Below are positions 20,729 through 33,500 of a stretch of DNA of 64,000 nt, piece after piece. Numbering within the stretch: position 1 is the stretch's first letter; each line of letters starts with the position of its first letter. Source of the stretch: Siderastrea siderea (Eukaryota > Cnidaria > Anthozoa > Scleractinia > Rhizangiidae); NCBI GenBank assembly GCA_964030785.1, contig OZ034969.1, positions 32,289,601-32,353,600 of the forward strand. Direction: 5' to 3'. The translations under genes and the position numbers were made by a program. Below the pieces are notes generated by a model, which was not told the DNA's origin, made no database searches, and worked only from the letters and a program-made list of their open reading frames with translations.

Positions 20729-22895
20729 TTTTATTTGTGCTTTCTATAACTAATGAGATGGGCATTCCTTGGAAACACAGGGAACGGCTGCAGCCAACTC
20801 CAACTTATCTGAAGTTGCTTTACATAACCGGGAGCGATCCATTTGAATTTAAACCTAACAAGAAAGCCTATTGGGCATTTTAACCGGCCATTCTGACCCT
20901 CCCCACCCCTAGGTTTCACAAATGTTAGCGCGATCCTCTATTTATACGAACCGGCGTTGACGAAAAGTGTGATTGTGTGACACAATATTTTGACTATAAC
21001 GTTACTGGATGACGTAATGTTTAAACTCTGATGACTCAGCTTATCTTTCTTATCGCTTTTATTTGTGCTGAAAAACGCAAATTCACTCAAACGTTGAATG
21101 TCGATATAAATTCGTCCACAACTGAGAATGCTCACACAGGGACGACGAAGTATTTACTGTTGTGCCTAGACCTTAAATACAAACAGTGAACATAGCAGTA
21201 GAATCAGAATATAACGTTTGATAAACACGAGCTCGAGCAGATCGTCAGAGTATGGGGCACGTCAAGGCATATCTCATGACGTGATGTTTAAATCCGGTTT
21301 GCTAACCCGGGAATCCCCTTGCAAAAGTAAGCAAGCGAGCGGGGACGAAAGTCGCCCACTCCTTTGAAAGCTAAAGCGCCTGTCGAGCCGCAATCGATTT
21401 TGCGCTCACTCGCTTGTTTTTCTTTTCCTTCACTATCTCTGAACGGAAAGAGAGACTGCTCGTAGCCTTTAGCGAACACCACACGCAAACTACACAAATC
21501 CGTCGATAATATTCAGATGTTTTCGTTCTTTCAATGCAAAAAACTCGTAACACCTGCCTTATTAATTGATCTCCTTATTAATGACGATTCCTTCGTATCA
21601 ACTTCTCGCCTCAAATAAACACTCATATCTCTCCGTTCACAAGAACTATCATGTACTGATGGTGCAATCAACTAATATAGTACTATAGTACATACTAGTA
21701 CCAATTCCTTCTCTTCCTAGCCCACGCCGGCAAAACGCAACTGTCCTTTTTGTCCGCTGCGAAATACAAGTTAGCCAATCAGAAACCTTACAATCCACTT
21801 CGCAAACCACCCCCCCCCCATAAAACGCCAAGGGAAACCGCCTCTCACGCAGCACAATATTACACCGCTCCTATACAAAACGCAACTTTCAAAGCAAATC
21901 ACATTCACAGAAGCGTGATATGCTCCCGACATTCACAAATCCTTCTGACTCCCACATTTTACACCCCTCAAAATGTCAATCCCAATAAAAAACTCCTGCG
22001 CTAAAAAAAATTTCACCATAACCACTAACTAGATCAGACAACACAGCCAATTTCGCATTCAATCCTATTAGCTCCTTTACTCAACTGGGCATGCGTTATA
22101 CAAGACAAATACAAAAAACCTTAAACTTAACAACCCTTCGCCGTTCATATCTTAAATACTGTAAATTAAAAGACAAAAACATAGGAAGGTAACATTCAGA
22201 AGACTAATATGCGCATGCGTCATATAAGACAGTACCGCTCTTGAGTACCCGTACCACAAGCTTTACAGCACTTTCTTCTTATTTTAAGCCAACTTGCTTT
22301 CAGGAAAAACCGTGTCCATTTTATAAACCGGCGGTCGCCATCATGGCGACGGCCGGTTAATTATCAGTGTGTAGTTAATTCCTTTCCCCGGATCACAACC
22401 CCTCTTTTTCCACTGAAAAACGACAGGTGATCTGCATGTAGGTGCGACACTAGTCTTTGGCTGTTTTGAAAAAAAAAGGTAGCAGCACCAGCTTTTTTAC
22501 AAGCTCAATCGTGACCTCACGGTATGGAGTATATCTCGTGGCCTTCGCAGAACACAAAAGTAATACGGAAGAATGGGGCAAAGACGCTGCCTTTATGGAG
22601 TAGTACTAGTGTCTAATTGCAAACGTCCCTTCCCTCCCCTTGTTAGATTCATCCAATTTCGTACAAGTTTTTCCTCACTCCACTCCCCGAAGGGCTGAGT
22701 TTATAATACGAAATCGCTAACGAAGATTTTTTGAATTTCGCGCTCAGGTATCTGACTGAGGTCGGTTCCTTTAAGCTTTTGTCTTATCAAACAAAAGATT
22801 ATTGAAATTTCAAACAATAGAAATGCCCATAAAAGGAGCGAAATTATGCCATAGTGTCTACCAAAATTTAAAGGCAAAATTCGATATGTGAGACA

Positions 22896-23314
22896 CGAAG
22901 TTTGATCAGAAGTTCTTAGCTTCCAAGCGTGATTTAGAGGAGAAAGAAGCTGTTACTCAGTTGCACTTAAAGAAACTAAAAACTGAAACGAAGGCGTCCA
23001 ATTCCTTTAATTTTAAAGGAAACAAGGTGCAGTTTGAGTTTAATACTAGAATGTTTGGCGCGGTAGAGGCTGCCAGCAAGAACTTTCTAAAAGGAAATTA
23101 TTCGGCAGCGAATTATCGAGCTTGAAAGAGCGAAAACGCTTATCAGCAAACGCGACAAGTTAATTCGTTTTGCGGATAAGAGTCCCGCTGGGTGGACAGC
23201 CGTGGAGAAATATGAATCAGACGAACTCGCGGAAGATTCTGATGACGAAAAGAAACTCCGTTCTGCTGAAAGAAGAGAAGTGTTCCAACTGATGGACAAC
23301 ATCAAGCTGCGCTG
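22896..23314 (+). pseudogene. DIRS-like gag/ORF1 remnant
   Basis: Conceptual translation gives 'KFDQKFLASKRDLEEKEAV', then with one shift near 23095 'IELERAKTLISKRDKLIRF' and 'VEKYESDELAEDSDDEKK'. The last pattern (EKYxSDELAxDSxDEK) recurs in cnidarian DIRS-type first ORFs as I remember them. No complete frame remains. Confidence 0.5.
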
Positions 23315-23489
23315 ACCAGACTGGGACAAGATGGGTATATCTTACCTATTTAGTTAAATCTCTAGGAGACTTTGACCCAGTTGACATTATTGGGGACTCT
23401 GTTGATGCACCTGTTCAATCGATTGTGTTTGTCCTGAATATGAGGAAGAGGCTGTTAGTGTTAAAGTCAAAGGTAGACTTAAGCTTAAT

Positions 23490-25470
23490 ATCGCTTTTTG
23501 GGAGCACATAGGTGCTTCTTTGTTTATTCGTCAAATTATTTTGCAGGGATACAAAATTCCCTTTATTTATACTCCAGCTCCAGCTCAGTTTCTAACAATC
23601 GATCTGCTATTCAGAATAGTGATTTTGTTGATCAAGCTATTTTTGATCTTTTGGCTGTCGGTTCAGTGGTCGAGTGCGAATGTGCCCCAACCGTCGTGAA
23701 CCCCTATCTGTTTCCATCCAGTCTAATGGTAAGAAGAGGCTTTTATTAGACTAACAGTACCCTAATTATTATGTTAAGAAGTCCAAGGTGAAATTTGAAG
23801 ATGCTAAAACTATGCTTCATTCTTTTATTGATTTTTCCCAGATTTGGCTTTATTCTTTTGATATTAAACCTGGTTACCACCATATTGATATTTTCCCGCC
23901 AGATCAAGACTTTTTAGGGTTCTCGTGATCAACGGGGGAGTAATCCGTTGTTACAAATTTACTGTATTTGTCATTTGGCTTGTCTACCGGGCCTTACATT
24001 TTCACCAAAGTAATGAGGCCCTTAGTGAGGTACGACGGACTAGGTGTCTGTCCTGCGTTTTCTGATTGTAGTTCGCAGGCGTTGGCTGTTAAATCGGACT
24101 TGTTTAATGCCGGTTTTGTCGCGAATACCCAGAAGAGCGTCTGGCTACCGGTTCAGTCTTTAATTTAAGATGGTTGGGATATTCTTGGGATCTGAAGAAT
24201 AAATCTGTCAATTCCTGATGACAAGATTGAGAAATTGCTGCTCAGTAAGGCGCCTGTTCGTAGTAGTTTGCAATCAGACAACTGGCTTCCTTCACGGGTA
24301 GTATCATTTCTAATATGCTTGTTTTTGGTAACGCATGTAACTTTATGATCAAAAGTTTTCATAGGGCTCTTAATCAGAAACTAGGGTGGGAGTCTGATGC
24401 CGTTTTGGATTCATGTGCTCGCAAAAAAATTAGAGTTCTGGAAGGCCAACGTGTCTAGTCTTAATTCAGGGTCCCTTCACCAAGTTGTGCAGAGACCTAC
24501 TCGAATTGTATATTCGGATGCTTAAGCGCTGTGGGTTGTGCTGCATGCTTTCATATCTATTGATAATATGCCTGTAGCGCATAAGAACTGGGATTCATTG
24601 GAGATGAAACAAAGCTCCACTTGGAGGGAACTTCATCGTGTCAACCGCTTTGTCTTTTAAAAGTTTTGTACATCTTTTGTCGGGCAGTGCTGTCAAATGG
24701 TTTACAGACAATCAGGCAGTTCCTTTGATCGTTGAATCTGGTAGCATGAAAGAACATTTGCATCAGTTAGCAGTGGATATATTTTATACTGCCAGAGAGA
24801 TAATATCGAGATTGATGTGCAGTGTATACCTCTTTTGCTTACTGAGAGGGCTGATTATTTGAGTAAGATTGTGGATTATGATAACTGGATAATCTAAGAT
24901 TGCTATTTTCGTGCAGTCACCTCCCTCTGGGGGTCCTGTTCACTGTTTTGCTAGTTCCCTTAACCGCAAGGTTCCTAGGTTCCTTAGTGTTTTAATCTGG
25001 ATTCTCTAGGTGTTGATTCGCTGGCATTTAACTGGGTCGGCGAGACTTGTTGGCTGGTGTCTCCTGTTTCGCTGGTGAAAAAAGGTTATTCGTCATGTTT
25101 GTTTCGGTCAGTGCAAAGGAATTTTAGTAGTCCCTTATTGGCCATCAGCCCCGTTTTGGCCTTTTTTGATAGAGCGTGGAGGGGTATTCAGACCTTTTGT
25201 TCGTGACTTCCGCTTTGTCGAGAACGGTAGAGATGTTTTCCTACACGGGTCGAATAAAAAATTTTTCTTTGGTTCTGAGAATTTTAGTACACCAGTTCTG
25301 TTTTTGTTGCTCGATGGACCTGTTCGGTAGTGGCCTAGAGAGGCTAGTTATTATGAGATGTTGGCTGCTTGGCTATATCTCGCAGTTAAGGTGTTTCGAT
25401 ACAGTTTTTTTGGGACCATACCCAGAAGAAGAACGAATGGTATCCCACAATCCTTTGCCTCATGGAATTT
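23490..25470 (+). pseudogene. DIRS-like reverse transcriptase / RNase H remnant
   Basis: RT-like blocks are readable across shifts: a 'WEHIGAS' start, 'VVECECAPTVVNPY', 'FDIKPGYHHIDIFPPDQ' (about 23855-23910), 'LSFGLSTGPYIFTKVMRPLV' (about 23967-24030). The RNase H part follows with 'VYSDA' near 24512, a 'WRELHRV' block and 'VKWFTDNQAVP' near 24700, ending in 'VDSLAFNW' near 25030. The YxDD-equivalent region is degraded. Stops and frameshifts throughout show it is dead. Confidence 0.65.
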
Positions 25471-26717
25471 CATGAAGATGGCGAATGTCTTGTGACCCAT
25501 GGCGGATTTTGCCTGTTTTCGCTTTGAATTTTTTCACAGATAAAGCGTTTCGCTGAGGATAGCACACTTCAAAACACAAACTTGCAACTTTCATCATGAA
25601 ATAGGTGTTGTTTCTTTTGAATTTAGCACATTAGAAATAGGTTTTTTAGATAATCTGAATAACAATGTATCACGCCATCCGTTACCACCGCTTCAATGTG
25701 TTGCACGAAGTTAATGATAGGTTTCTTTATGCTTGAGTAATTTACAGAAACAGTTAAAATCTGAATAATTAAAAGGTATTTGGACAACTCTGTACTATAG
25801 TGACCCTTAGTGACCCAACAGTTTCAAAATTCTGAAGGTTCGAAAATGGTCCAAATCCCTGCAGTTTCGAGTATCACGTTTTAACTCACATGGTGCGCTT
25901 TTTCTTTATTGTGCTTTCCGTGCGAGCAAGGAGTGAATTAATATAATTGCTTGTGCTTTGTTGGATAAGCTCAAAAGGATCCGTGAAGATTACCAGTTAT
26001 TAGCCGTTGCTTTCTCCTCGAGTATGGTCAACTGGGTGACATATATCACTATTTATGTCTCTACTTGAAACGGTCGAAGTAGTTTGACACAAAACTTCGA
26101 GATCGCAAATTGTTGTTCCAGTTAATTGTCCATTTTCTTGTGCATTTAAAAACTACTCGAGGAAGAATTCAAGGAAGCGATTTTTGAATACATTGCCTAC
26201 AATCATCAACAACATCCTCGGGTAAACACATGATACAACTCGCTGGATCTCGTCTTAAGCAACAAATTCGAATCGATGATCGGCACATGACAATTAACAA
26301 TATATTTACTCACGGCGATGTCGCAACTGCGATTTTTTTTAATCAAGTAGGACTGCACAAGCCGACGAACTGTTCTTCAACTGAGCGATCATCGATGTAC
26401 TTCGAGAACAAGTATCAGACTCTTCATTTGGGCAAACTTTCGAGGAAACTCTAGCGAATTTCCTTGCAATAAAGTACAGCATAGGCAAAACCTTCCAGCT
26501 GAACACTACATTCTTCCATTGATACGCAGTAGTACTAGACCAGACGCGTTATTACGAAACAGAGTATTCTGCGTTGAAACATGTTACAAACGAAGCTACC
26601 GTCATTTGAGTGAAACTCATTCCATCGATCCCTCAAGAGACTGATGGCGTCACTTCAGATTTTGATAATATAGTTGAAAATACAAAGGATTGTGGGATAC
26701 TATTCATTCTTCTTCTT

Positions 26718-27770
26718 GACCATACCTAACTTTTTGAATCGGCTCTTAGACAGTCTTCTCCTTGTCAGATCAACGTGAAATTTGCAATACTTGTTGGTTT
26801 TGGATTGAACTTTAGCGTGGTTTACATTTTGTAAAAATCGATATTTCCATGACAACGATAAACAAAAATCCTCAAAAACAGTAAAATTGAAATTTTGCAC
26901 GATCCAGATTTCGCTTCAAAAAGTAAATACCAGCATCTTAAACTGTGGGTTATTGCGAACAAAATATACAAGAACAAAAAAATTCTGTATGTTTGTTTTG
27001 AAGTAAATCGCAAAAACATTTTCAACCTTAGTTTTTGCCTAGTAATAGTAATATATTAGCATTTACTTGCCAACTGTTTATATGTAACGCAAGCCTTTCC
27101 GTCGGTTCATACATCCTCTTTAACGTTAAATCTAAAAGTGTTCCAGTGAATCAATGTTAATAAGACTCAAAACTAAAATTGGTCACATCGTCAAGCACGC
27201 ATGTTTAATGTTTTAAAAAAATCTATCGAGCCGTTCTTAAGATTTTCGCAAAAGCGCTCAAATTAAAAAATTACCACAAAATTATTACACGAATGATCTT
27301 AGAAAAACAAGTCGTTCTCGAGTTCGCGAACACCAGTTTCAACAAAACTTTCTAGGTGTAAAATAGCAAGTAAAAGACACATTTTAACAGTATTTACTAG
27401 CCATTTCATCAAAGTGTTGATTATTTTTCGGTGCATTTACTATTACTAGGCAAAAACTAAGGTTGAAAATGTTTTTGCGATTTACTTCAAAACAAACATA
27501 CAGAATTTTTTTGTTCTTGTATATTTTGTTTGCCATACACCACAGTTTAAGACACTAGTATTTGCTTTTCGAAGCGAAATCTGGATCGTGCAAAATTTCA
27601 ATTTCACTGTTTTCGAGGATTTTTGTTTATCGTTGTCATGGAAATATCGATTTTTACAAAATGTAAATCACGCTAAAGTTCAATCCAAAACCAACAAGTA
27701 TTGCAAATTTCACGTTGATCTGACAAGGAGAAGACTGTCTAAGAGCCGATTCAAAAAGTTAGGTATGGTC
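26718..27770. mobile_element. Fold-back element with 333/334-bp inverted arms
   Basis: The left arm (26718-27051) is the reverse complement of the right arm (27438-27770) at roughly 95% identity by eye, around a 386-bp non-coding spacer. A shared open frame of about 60 codons can be read outward from the same part of both arms, but this only reflects the symmetry. The arms begin GACCATACCTAAC. The element lies between the RNase H and recombinase parts of the DIRS remnant. Confidence 0.85.
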
Positions 27771-28079
27771 CCAAAAAAACTGTATCGAAACACCTTAAGT
27801 TGGCGGTTTAACATCGAAGGCCACTGGGCCATGCAGTTTTGCGGGCTATTAGCCGTTAGGTGTGTTGATCACATTTTTGACGCCATTAGGCCATGCAGTT
27901 AAATTGCGGGCTATTAGGTGTGTTGACCACATTTTTGCCTGCATTTGTGTGTTAGTAACTCTTAACGGCCGCTGGACCGCGGTTTTCATACTTACATGCT
28001 TTTGTTTGTTTATTATTTTTATAGGTTTACAAGTTGGACATGCATGCGTTCGCATTGAACTGGTTGGCGTCCTCAGAAG

Positions 28080-28870
28080 TCCCGAACTCCGAAGGTTAGC
28101 AGTGTTTGCTCTTACGTGCCATTCAAGTGAAGACTCCTTCGACGACAGAGCGATATTCAAGAGCTTTCCAGAAATTTAGAGATTGGTCTTCGTGCCATGA
28201 GGACATTGCTTGTTTGCCGTCCAATGAGCTGTAGTTGCCCTCTATTTGAATTTTTGTTACAAAATAATTGGCCGTACTCTACACTTGAATCTGCTTGTTA
28301 TGGCATTCACTGGGCGCACAATTTGTATGGTTTCCAAGCCCTTGCGATTCGAAATTAGTTAAGAATATTCTTTGAGCTGGTAATAGGGAATGAGCAAAAC
28401 TTGTGTCCAAAAAAAGATCCTGTTACTCCTGAAATGATTGCAGAAGTGTGCAATAGGTTTGCAAGTCCTCCTTCCAATCTTTCAGATCTTCGTTTGGCTG
28501 CAATTTGCGTTACCGCTTTTACTTCTTTTCTTCGTTATAATAAATTAGCAAATCTCCGTTGCTCAGTGTTATTTTAAATTTCGTGATACTTTTGTCAAGT
28601 TGTACTTTTTTAAGAGTTAGAAAGACGTTTAAAGTGATGGTGCCAATGTGTTATTGGCAAAAATGGGCCAGGGTCTGTCTCTTGCCCTTCAAGATGCTCA
28701 ATAGATATACTTCTGCCGCTAATTTAGATCTGTCCTCTTACGTATGAATGGAGAAGGGCACTTAGGAGAGAAAAGAGATAAAACTGTGTATTTTACCCGT
28801 CTGCGGCATTGGATTAGAGTATAAGAAGCATTATTCTCTAGAGGAACAATCTTTGCTCTGTTCTGTCACC
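28080..28870 (+). pseudogene. Tyrosine recombinase remnant of a DIRS-like element
   Basis: Across several frameshifts the translation shows a core-binding segment ('RKFRDWSS', 'YSTLESACYGIHWAHNL'), then 'KKDPVTPEMIAEVCNRF' and 'NLSDLRLAAICVTAFTSFLR', which is the helix with the first catalytic Arg of tyrosine recombinases. Later pieces include 'KMLNRYTSAANLDLSS' and 'RHWIRV'. Stops interrupt it near 28180, 28360 and 28575. Confidence 0.6.
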
Positions 28871-28879
28871 GCTGGGGAC

Positions 28880-30546
28880 GCAAGGGTAGACAGTCGGGGC
28901 GGAAGAAAGATAAAGAAGTCTGAAATCAATGCCACCGAAAGATAACGAAACGAGCTCCATAATTTATCTCATCCCCAACTCGTTTGCTTTAAGAGTGTAA
29001 TTTTGACCCTAAACTTTCAATTCTCTTCTTACATTCTTGAGAGGAAAACCGTATGAAATCTTTGCGAGGTAAAACACTTTGTTGATCCTGTTTCACGTTA
29101 GGTTTCCGGGGATACGATCACTGAAAAAATGATTAGTTGTGTTGAAAATGAAAAGGTTTCCTGGTCATGTCATAAAGTGCATTTGGCATGAAAAGATCAC
29201 GTTAAAATATTGGCAGGAAACTGAAACTGTATACAACACAACGTAATCATGCCGAAAGCAGAGGTTTTAATTTCGAAATGCGAGGAAACGAAACATTTTA
29301 TTCTAAATGCTGAAAGCGAAATACCTTCCGTAAAAAATTGCAGTTATGAACTGAAAGCTGTTTGGAAAGTGAAATGTTACAGTCAGAATATAATTCCGAG
29401 AGCTGTACACTAAAACCACATTTCGCCGAAACCTGACGTATTCAATAGGACAAAGATGACACTGATAATGGATGAATTCTAAATTTCTTTTGATTGGCTT
29501 CACTTGATAAGGTACATTGATAGTTCATGTTTTTCGCCTTCATGCAATTGAATACCAAATTTCAGTCAGTAACCAATACTTATGTTTCATTTGTAGAAAA
29601 AAATCGTCGGTGGTGACCGCCCATCTCCTTTAGTTTCAGTTTGATATAAACTGAAACGGGAAACAATAGGAGAACCTCTTTATACACAGGAAGCTGGAAA
29701 GACTAACAAAATAGACAATTCGGTACAAAATTCCAGGTATGTGTTTTGACTAAAGTAATTGTTAAGAACTTCTGGGCACTTCAAATCATAGTTAATTGTA
29801 AACTGCAATGTTGTAACTGGTAAGATATCTTGGAGCAAAATAAATTGATTAACTGATTGACTGATTAAATTTACAAAAACTTGTGCCAAAAGAAAATTCA
29901 AGACAATTGAAAACGTTATGTATTCAAGACCTCTGGTATTTAATGGCTTGCCTTTAGTCAGGGCTAATTTTGACAACTCGAGATCAAGGAAACGTTTGAA
30001 AAGAAAGTGTATTGTGCTTTGCTTCCGCGCAGTTGAAATTGACATGAACACAGAGGGAAATTTAATCATGACCGCTGGTATCTTGAAAAGGTGGGTTGAA
30101 ATGCGCCAAATGGTACAAATGATAAAAATGATCATTTAAATTGGAGCTAAAATTTGTCTTTCTAAAAATAATATAGTCTTAAATGAAGGTAAACAGCATA
30201 TAATCGGAAGTTCCTCGAATTCGAGGAAAATCCCTTGTTTAGTTTTGGTCAGAAAAAAATAAACTGAAAAGCAGAAACCAATGATAAAGATTGCATTACT
30301 TGTATCAGAACAGAAGTCATTTGAAAGATGGTTTTGTTCACGTGCACGGGCCTTTGAATTCCTTGTCTAGCAACTAAGAGTGACGTCATTCAATACTATC
30401 ACTCACCTTGTTATAATTCCCTTGTCCTTGCCTATAGTCAGTAAGCAGGATAAAATTTATCTAATGTCACTAATCTATCATATATGCGTAAATACTAGAC
30501 TCAGGATTTAGATTAATTTCTTTTTATTTCTTTCTGTCCATTATAG
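28880..30546. other. Upstream region of the intact TPR-CHAT gene
   Basis: No coding region is supported. 29200-29450 is homologous to 58890-59130 upstream of TPR-CHAT copy 3 (shared 'GCCGAAAGCAGAG', 'GGAAAGTGAAAT', 'GAGAGCTG', 'CTGACGTA' words), so the duplication unit includes upstream DNA. A CACGTG site lies near 30340. A pyrimidine tract and AG acceptor at 30545-30546 suggest a non-coding 5' exon further upstream. Confidence 0.55.
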
Positions 30547-30555
30547 AGCAGACTC

Positions 30556-33500
30556 ATGGACATCATTGTCAAAAAGCTTTCGATTGGTGTACTTGTTGCC
30601 GATTTCCTTCTTAACACCAGTCGTGTCCTACAAGCCATCGAGTTGTACAAGGAATCCTTGATTGTCGTCAACAACATTCCTTTTGAACATAGCCAGGATA
30701 TCATCAATTTATGTTACAATCGCTTATATCAAACGATGGTTCATGCCTACGGATGTATTTATGACCACATAAATGCAATGGAATGCTGCAAAAATCTTTT
30801 GGTTATATCCCGCAGATGCGGTGACCGATCCGGAGAAGCCGCTGTAACCCAAAGACTGGCAATCATCTATAGCCATCAGGGTAACCACACAGAAGCAAAA
30901 AATCTCAGCAAAAAGGCGCTCAGCATCATGATAGAAATCGGCGATAGACAAGGAGAAGGGGCGTGTTACGGAGTGTTAGGAGCGGTTTTTCAGCCACTCG
31001 GTGAATATGGCAAGGCGAAAGAATATCTCCAGAAAGCACTTACGATTAGCAAAGAAATTGAAAACAGGGAAGGTGAAGCAACCGAATACGGAAATTTAGG
31101 AGCTGTGTTTGAATCTCTTGGTGAACATGTCAAGGCTGAAGAACATTTTAAGAAATCACTTAAGATAAGAAGAGAAATCGGCGACAGACAAGGGGAGGGA
31201 ACATGTTATTTAAACCTAGCGTCTGTATTTAACTTTTATGGAGATTTTGCCAAGGCGGAAGAATATCTTCAAAAAGCAGTACAGATCAGCAAAGAAACTG
31301 GCGACAGAAGAACGGAAGGATCATGTTATGAACATCTGGGAACTATGTTTCATAAGCATCTTGATGAATATGCCAAGGCTAAAGCATATCTTAAGAAAGC
31401 AGTTGCAATCAGCAAAGGAACTGGTAGCAGAGAAAGAGAAGCCAAGTCCTATATCAGCCTAGGAATTCTGTTTGAATCTGTGTGTGAATATAGCAAAGCT
31501 CACGAATATCTTCAAAAAGCACTGGCGATCGGAAAAGAAATTGGTGCCAGAAAAATAGAAGCCGAGTGTTATGGCAACCTGGGAGTGGTGTTTACATCTC
31601 GTGGTGAATATGATAAAGCTAAAGAATATCTTCAGAAAGCACTTAAAATGGAAAAAGAAATTGGTAACAGGAAAAGAGAAGGAACACATTACGAAAAACT
31701 AGGAGTTTTGTTTCGAAGTATTGGTGAATATGGCGAGGCTGAAAAATATTTCCACAAAGCGCTTGCGATCCTAAAGGAGGTTGGCGACCGAAAACATGAA
31801 ACCAGTTGTTATGCAAACCTCGGAGCTGTGTACTTTGAACATTTTGATGATCATGGCAAAGCTGAAAAATATCTTCATACAGCACTTGCGATGGCAAAAG
31901 AATTCGGTAACAGAAAAGTAGAAGCTTTCTGTTATTCACACCTGGGATATGTGTTTTGGTCTCTCAGTGACTATGACAAAGCTGAAGAATATCTGCAGAA
32001 AGCACTTGAAATCAGAAAGGAAATTGGCGACAAACAAGGGCAAGCAATGGATTACGGGAACCTAGGGACTGTGTCTCGATGTCGTTGCAAATATGGCAGG
32101 GCCAGAGAATATCACGAGAAAGCAATTACAATAACTAAAGAGACGGGAGACATTAGAAACGAGTTAACTGCTCACGCTAATTTTGCATTGATAATGTTAC
32201 TGGAAGGAAACATAATCGGAGCCTTTTCGAGTCTCTTTGAAAGCATCCAAAAATGCGAGTATCTACGAACTTATTTAAGAGGCAATGACCAATTTAAGGT
32301 ATCATTTTTAGACGGCCAGAATGCTTCTCTCTACCAGATTCTCAGTCACCTTTTTTGTTCTGTTGGCAAGCTCAGTGAAGCTCTCTGCGTTGTTGAGCTG
32401 GGACGGGCTAGAGCCCTGGCAGACTTAATGTCAGCTCAATACTCTGTTGAAAAAGAGATATCATTTGATCCGCAGTCTTGGGCTGGTATTGAAAAGGTAA
32501 TGAAGAAGGAAAGTGACTGTACCTGTTTGTATATTTCCTATGTTGATAATTGTATGTTTCTAAATCTATGGATTCTTAAAGCTAACAAACCGATTCTTCT
32601 CCGACAAACAAACGTCAATGACAGTCTTAATAACAAAGGATTGGTTATTAGAAGCGTGGATGAAATTTTTAGTAACGAGACCTTCAGAACTTTACCTTTT
32701 GTGACCCAAGAACACTGCGAAGATAGGTCGTTGTTTTCTAACCACTCCACACATCTGAAATCTTCGTTGGGAGATGGCAATGCAACTGTTCGCATTGTAG
32801 AGGAGGAGGAAGATGAAGATCAACGTCCCGATCCAACACTCGCTGGGTGTTACCAAATGCTCATCTCTCCTGTAGCTCACTTGCTTGACGAACCTGAAAT
32901 TCTCATTGTTCCTGATCGCCACTTGTCCAAAGTTCCGTTTCCAGCTTTAAAAGATGAAACCGGAAAGTACTTATCGGAGAATTTCCGAATCCGCATCATT
33001 CCCTCTTTGACAATTCTGAAGCTCATTCAGGACTGTCCAGCAGACTATCACAAACAGACTGGTGTACTGATAGTGGGTGAACCCAAAGTTGACCAGGTTT
33101 ATTACAGGGGACGAATCGAGAATCTTTGTCCATTACCTGCTGCAAGAAAGGAAGCAGAGATGATTGGACGACTGCTGCGAGCTCAGCCTTTGTTGGGACA
33201 GCAAGCAACAAAGCAGGCGGTACTTCATAGTATACACTCAGTGGCTTTGATTCATTTCGCTGCTCACGGTAACGCTGAAAGAGGAGAAATCGCCCTTGCC
33301 CCTCAGCTTCCTAACAATGGAATTCCACAAGAAGACGACTATTTGCTAACAATGGCTGACATTTCGAAAGTTCAACTGCGAGCCAAATTGGTAGTCTTAA
33401 GCTGCTGTCACAGTGCACGTGGACCGATTAGATCCGAGGGAGTTGTTGGAATCGCTCGAGCGTTCTTAGGATCCGGTGCACGCTCAGTGTTGGCTGCCCT

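Larger units (their letters stand above)
15875..22890. other. 3' flank of TPR-CHAT copy 1 and host non-coding DNA
   Basis: 15875-17750 is homologous, piece by piece, to the flank of copy 2 (33694-33984 joined to 56098-57460), and 17845-17920 to 58400-58480. The first part therefore belongs to a tandem duplication unit. It includes a hairpin CCGCTCTTCG-AAAAGAGCGG near 16411. The remainder to 22890 contains two MITE-like inverted repeats and one tiny ORF but no recognisable gene. Confidence 0.7.
22890..28880 (+). mobile_element. Broken DIRS-like (tyrosine-recombinase) retroelement
   Basis: Plus-strand remnants occur in DIRS order: a gag-like segment (22896-23314), reverse transcriptase plus RNase H (23490-25470) and a tyrosine recombinase (28080-28870). 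All are full of stops and frameshifts. The recombinase is separated from the RNase H by about 2.6 kb that includes a fold-back element (26718-27770), which probably inserted later. The terminal repeats characteristic of DIRS were not found by eye. Confidence 0.65.
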
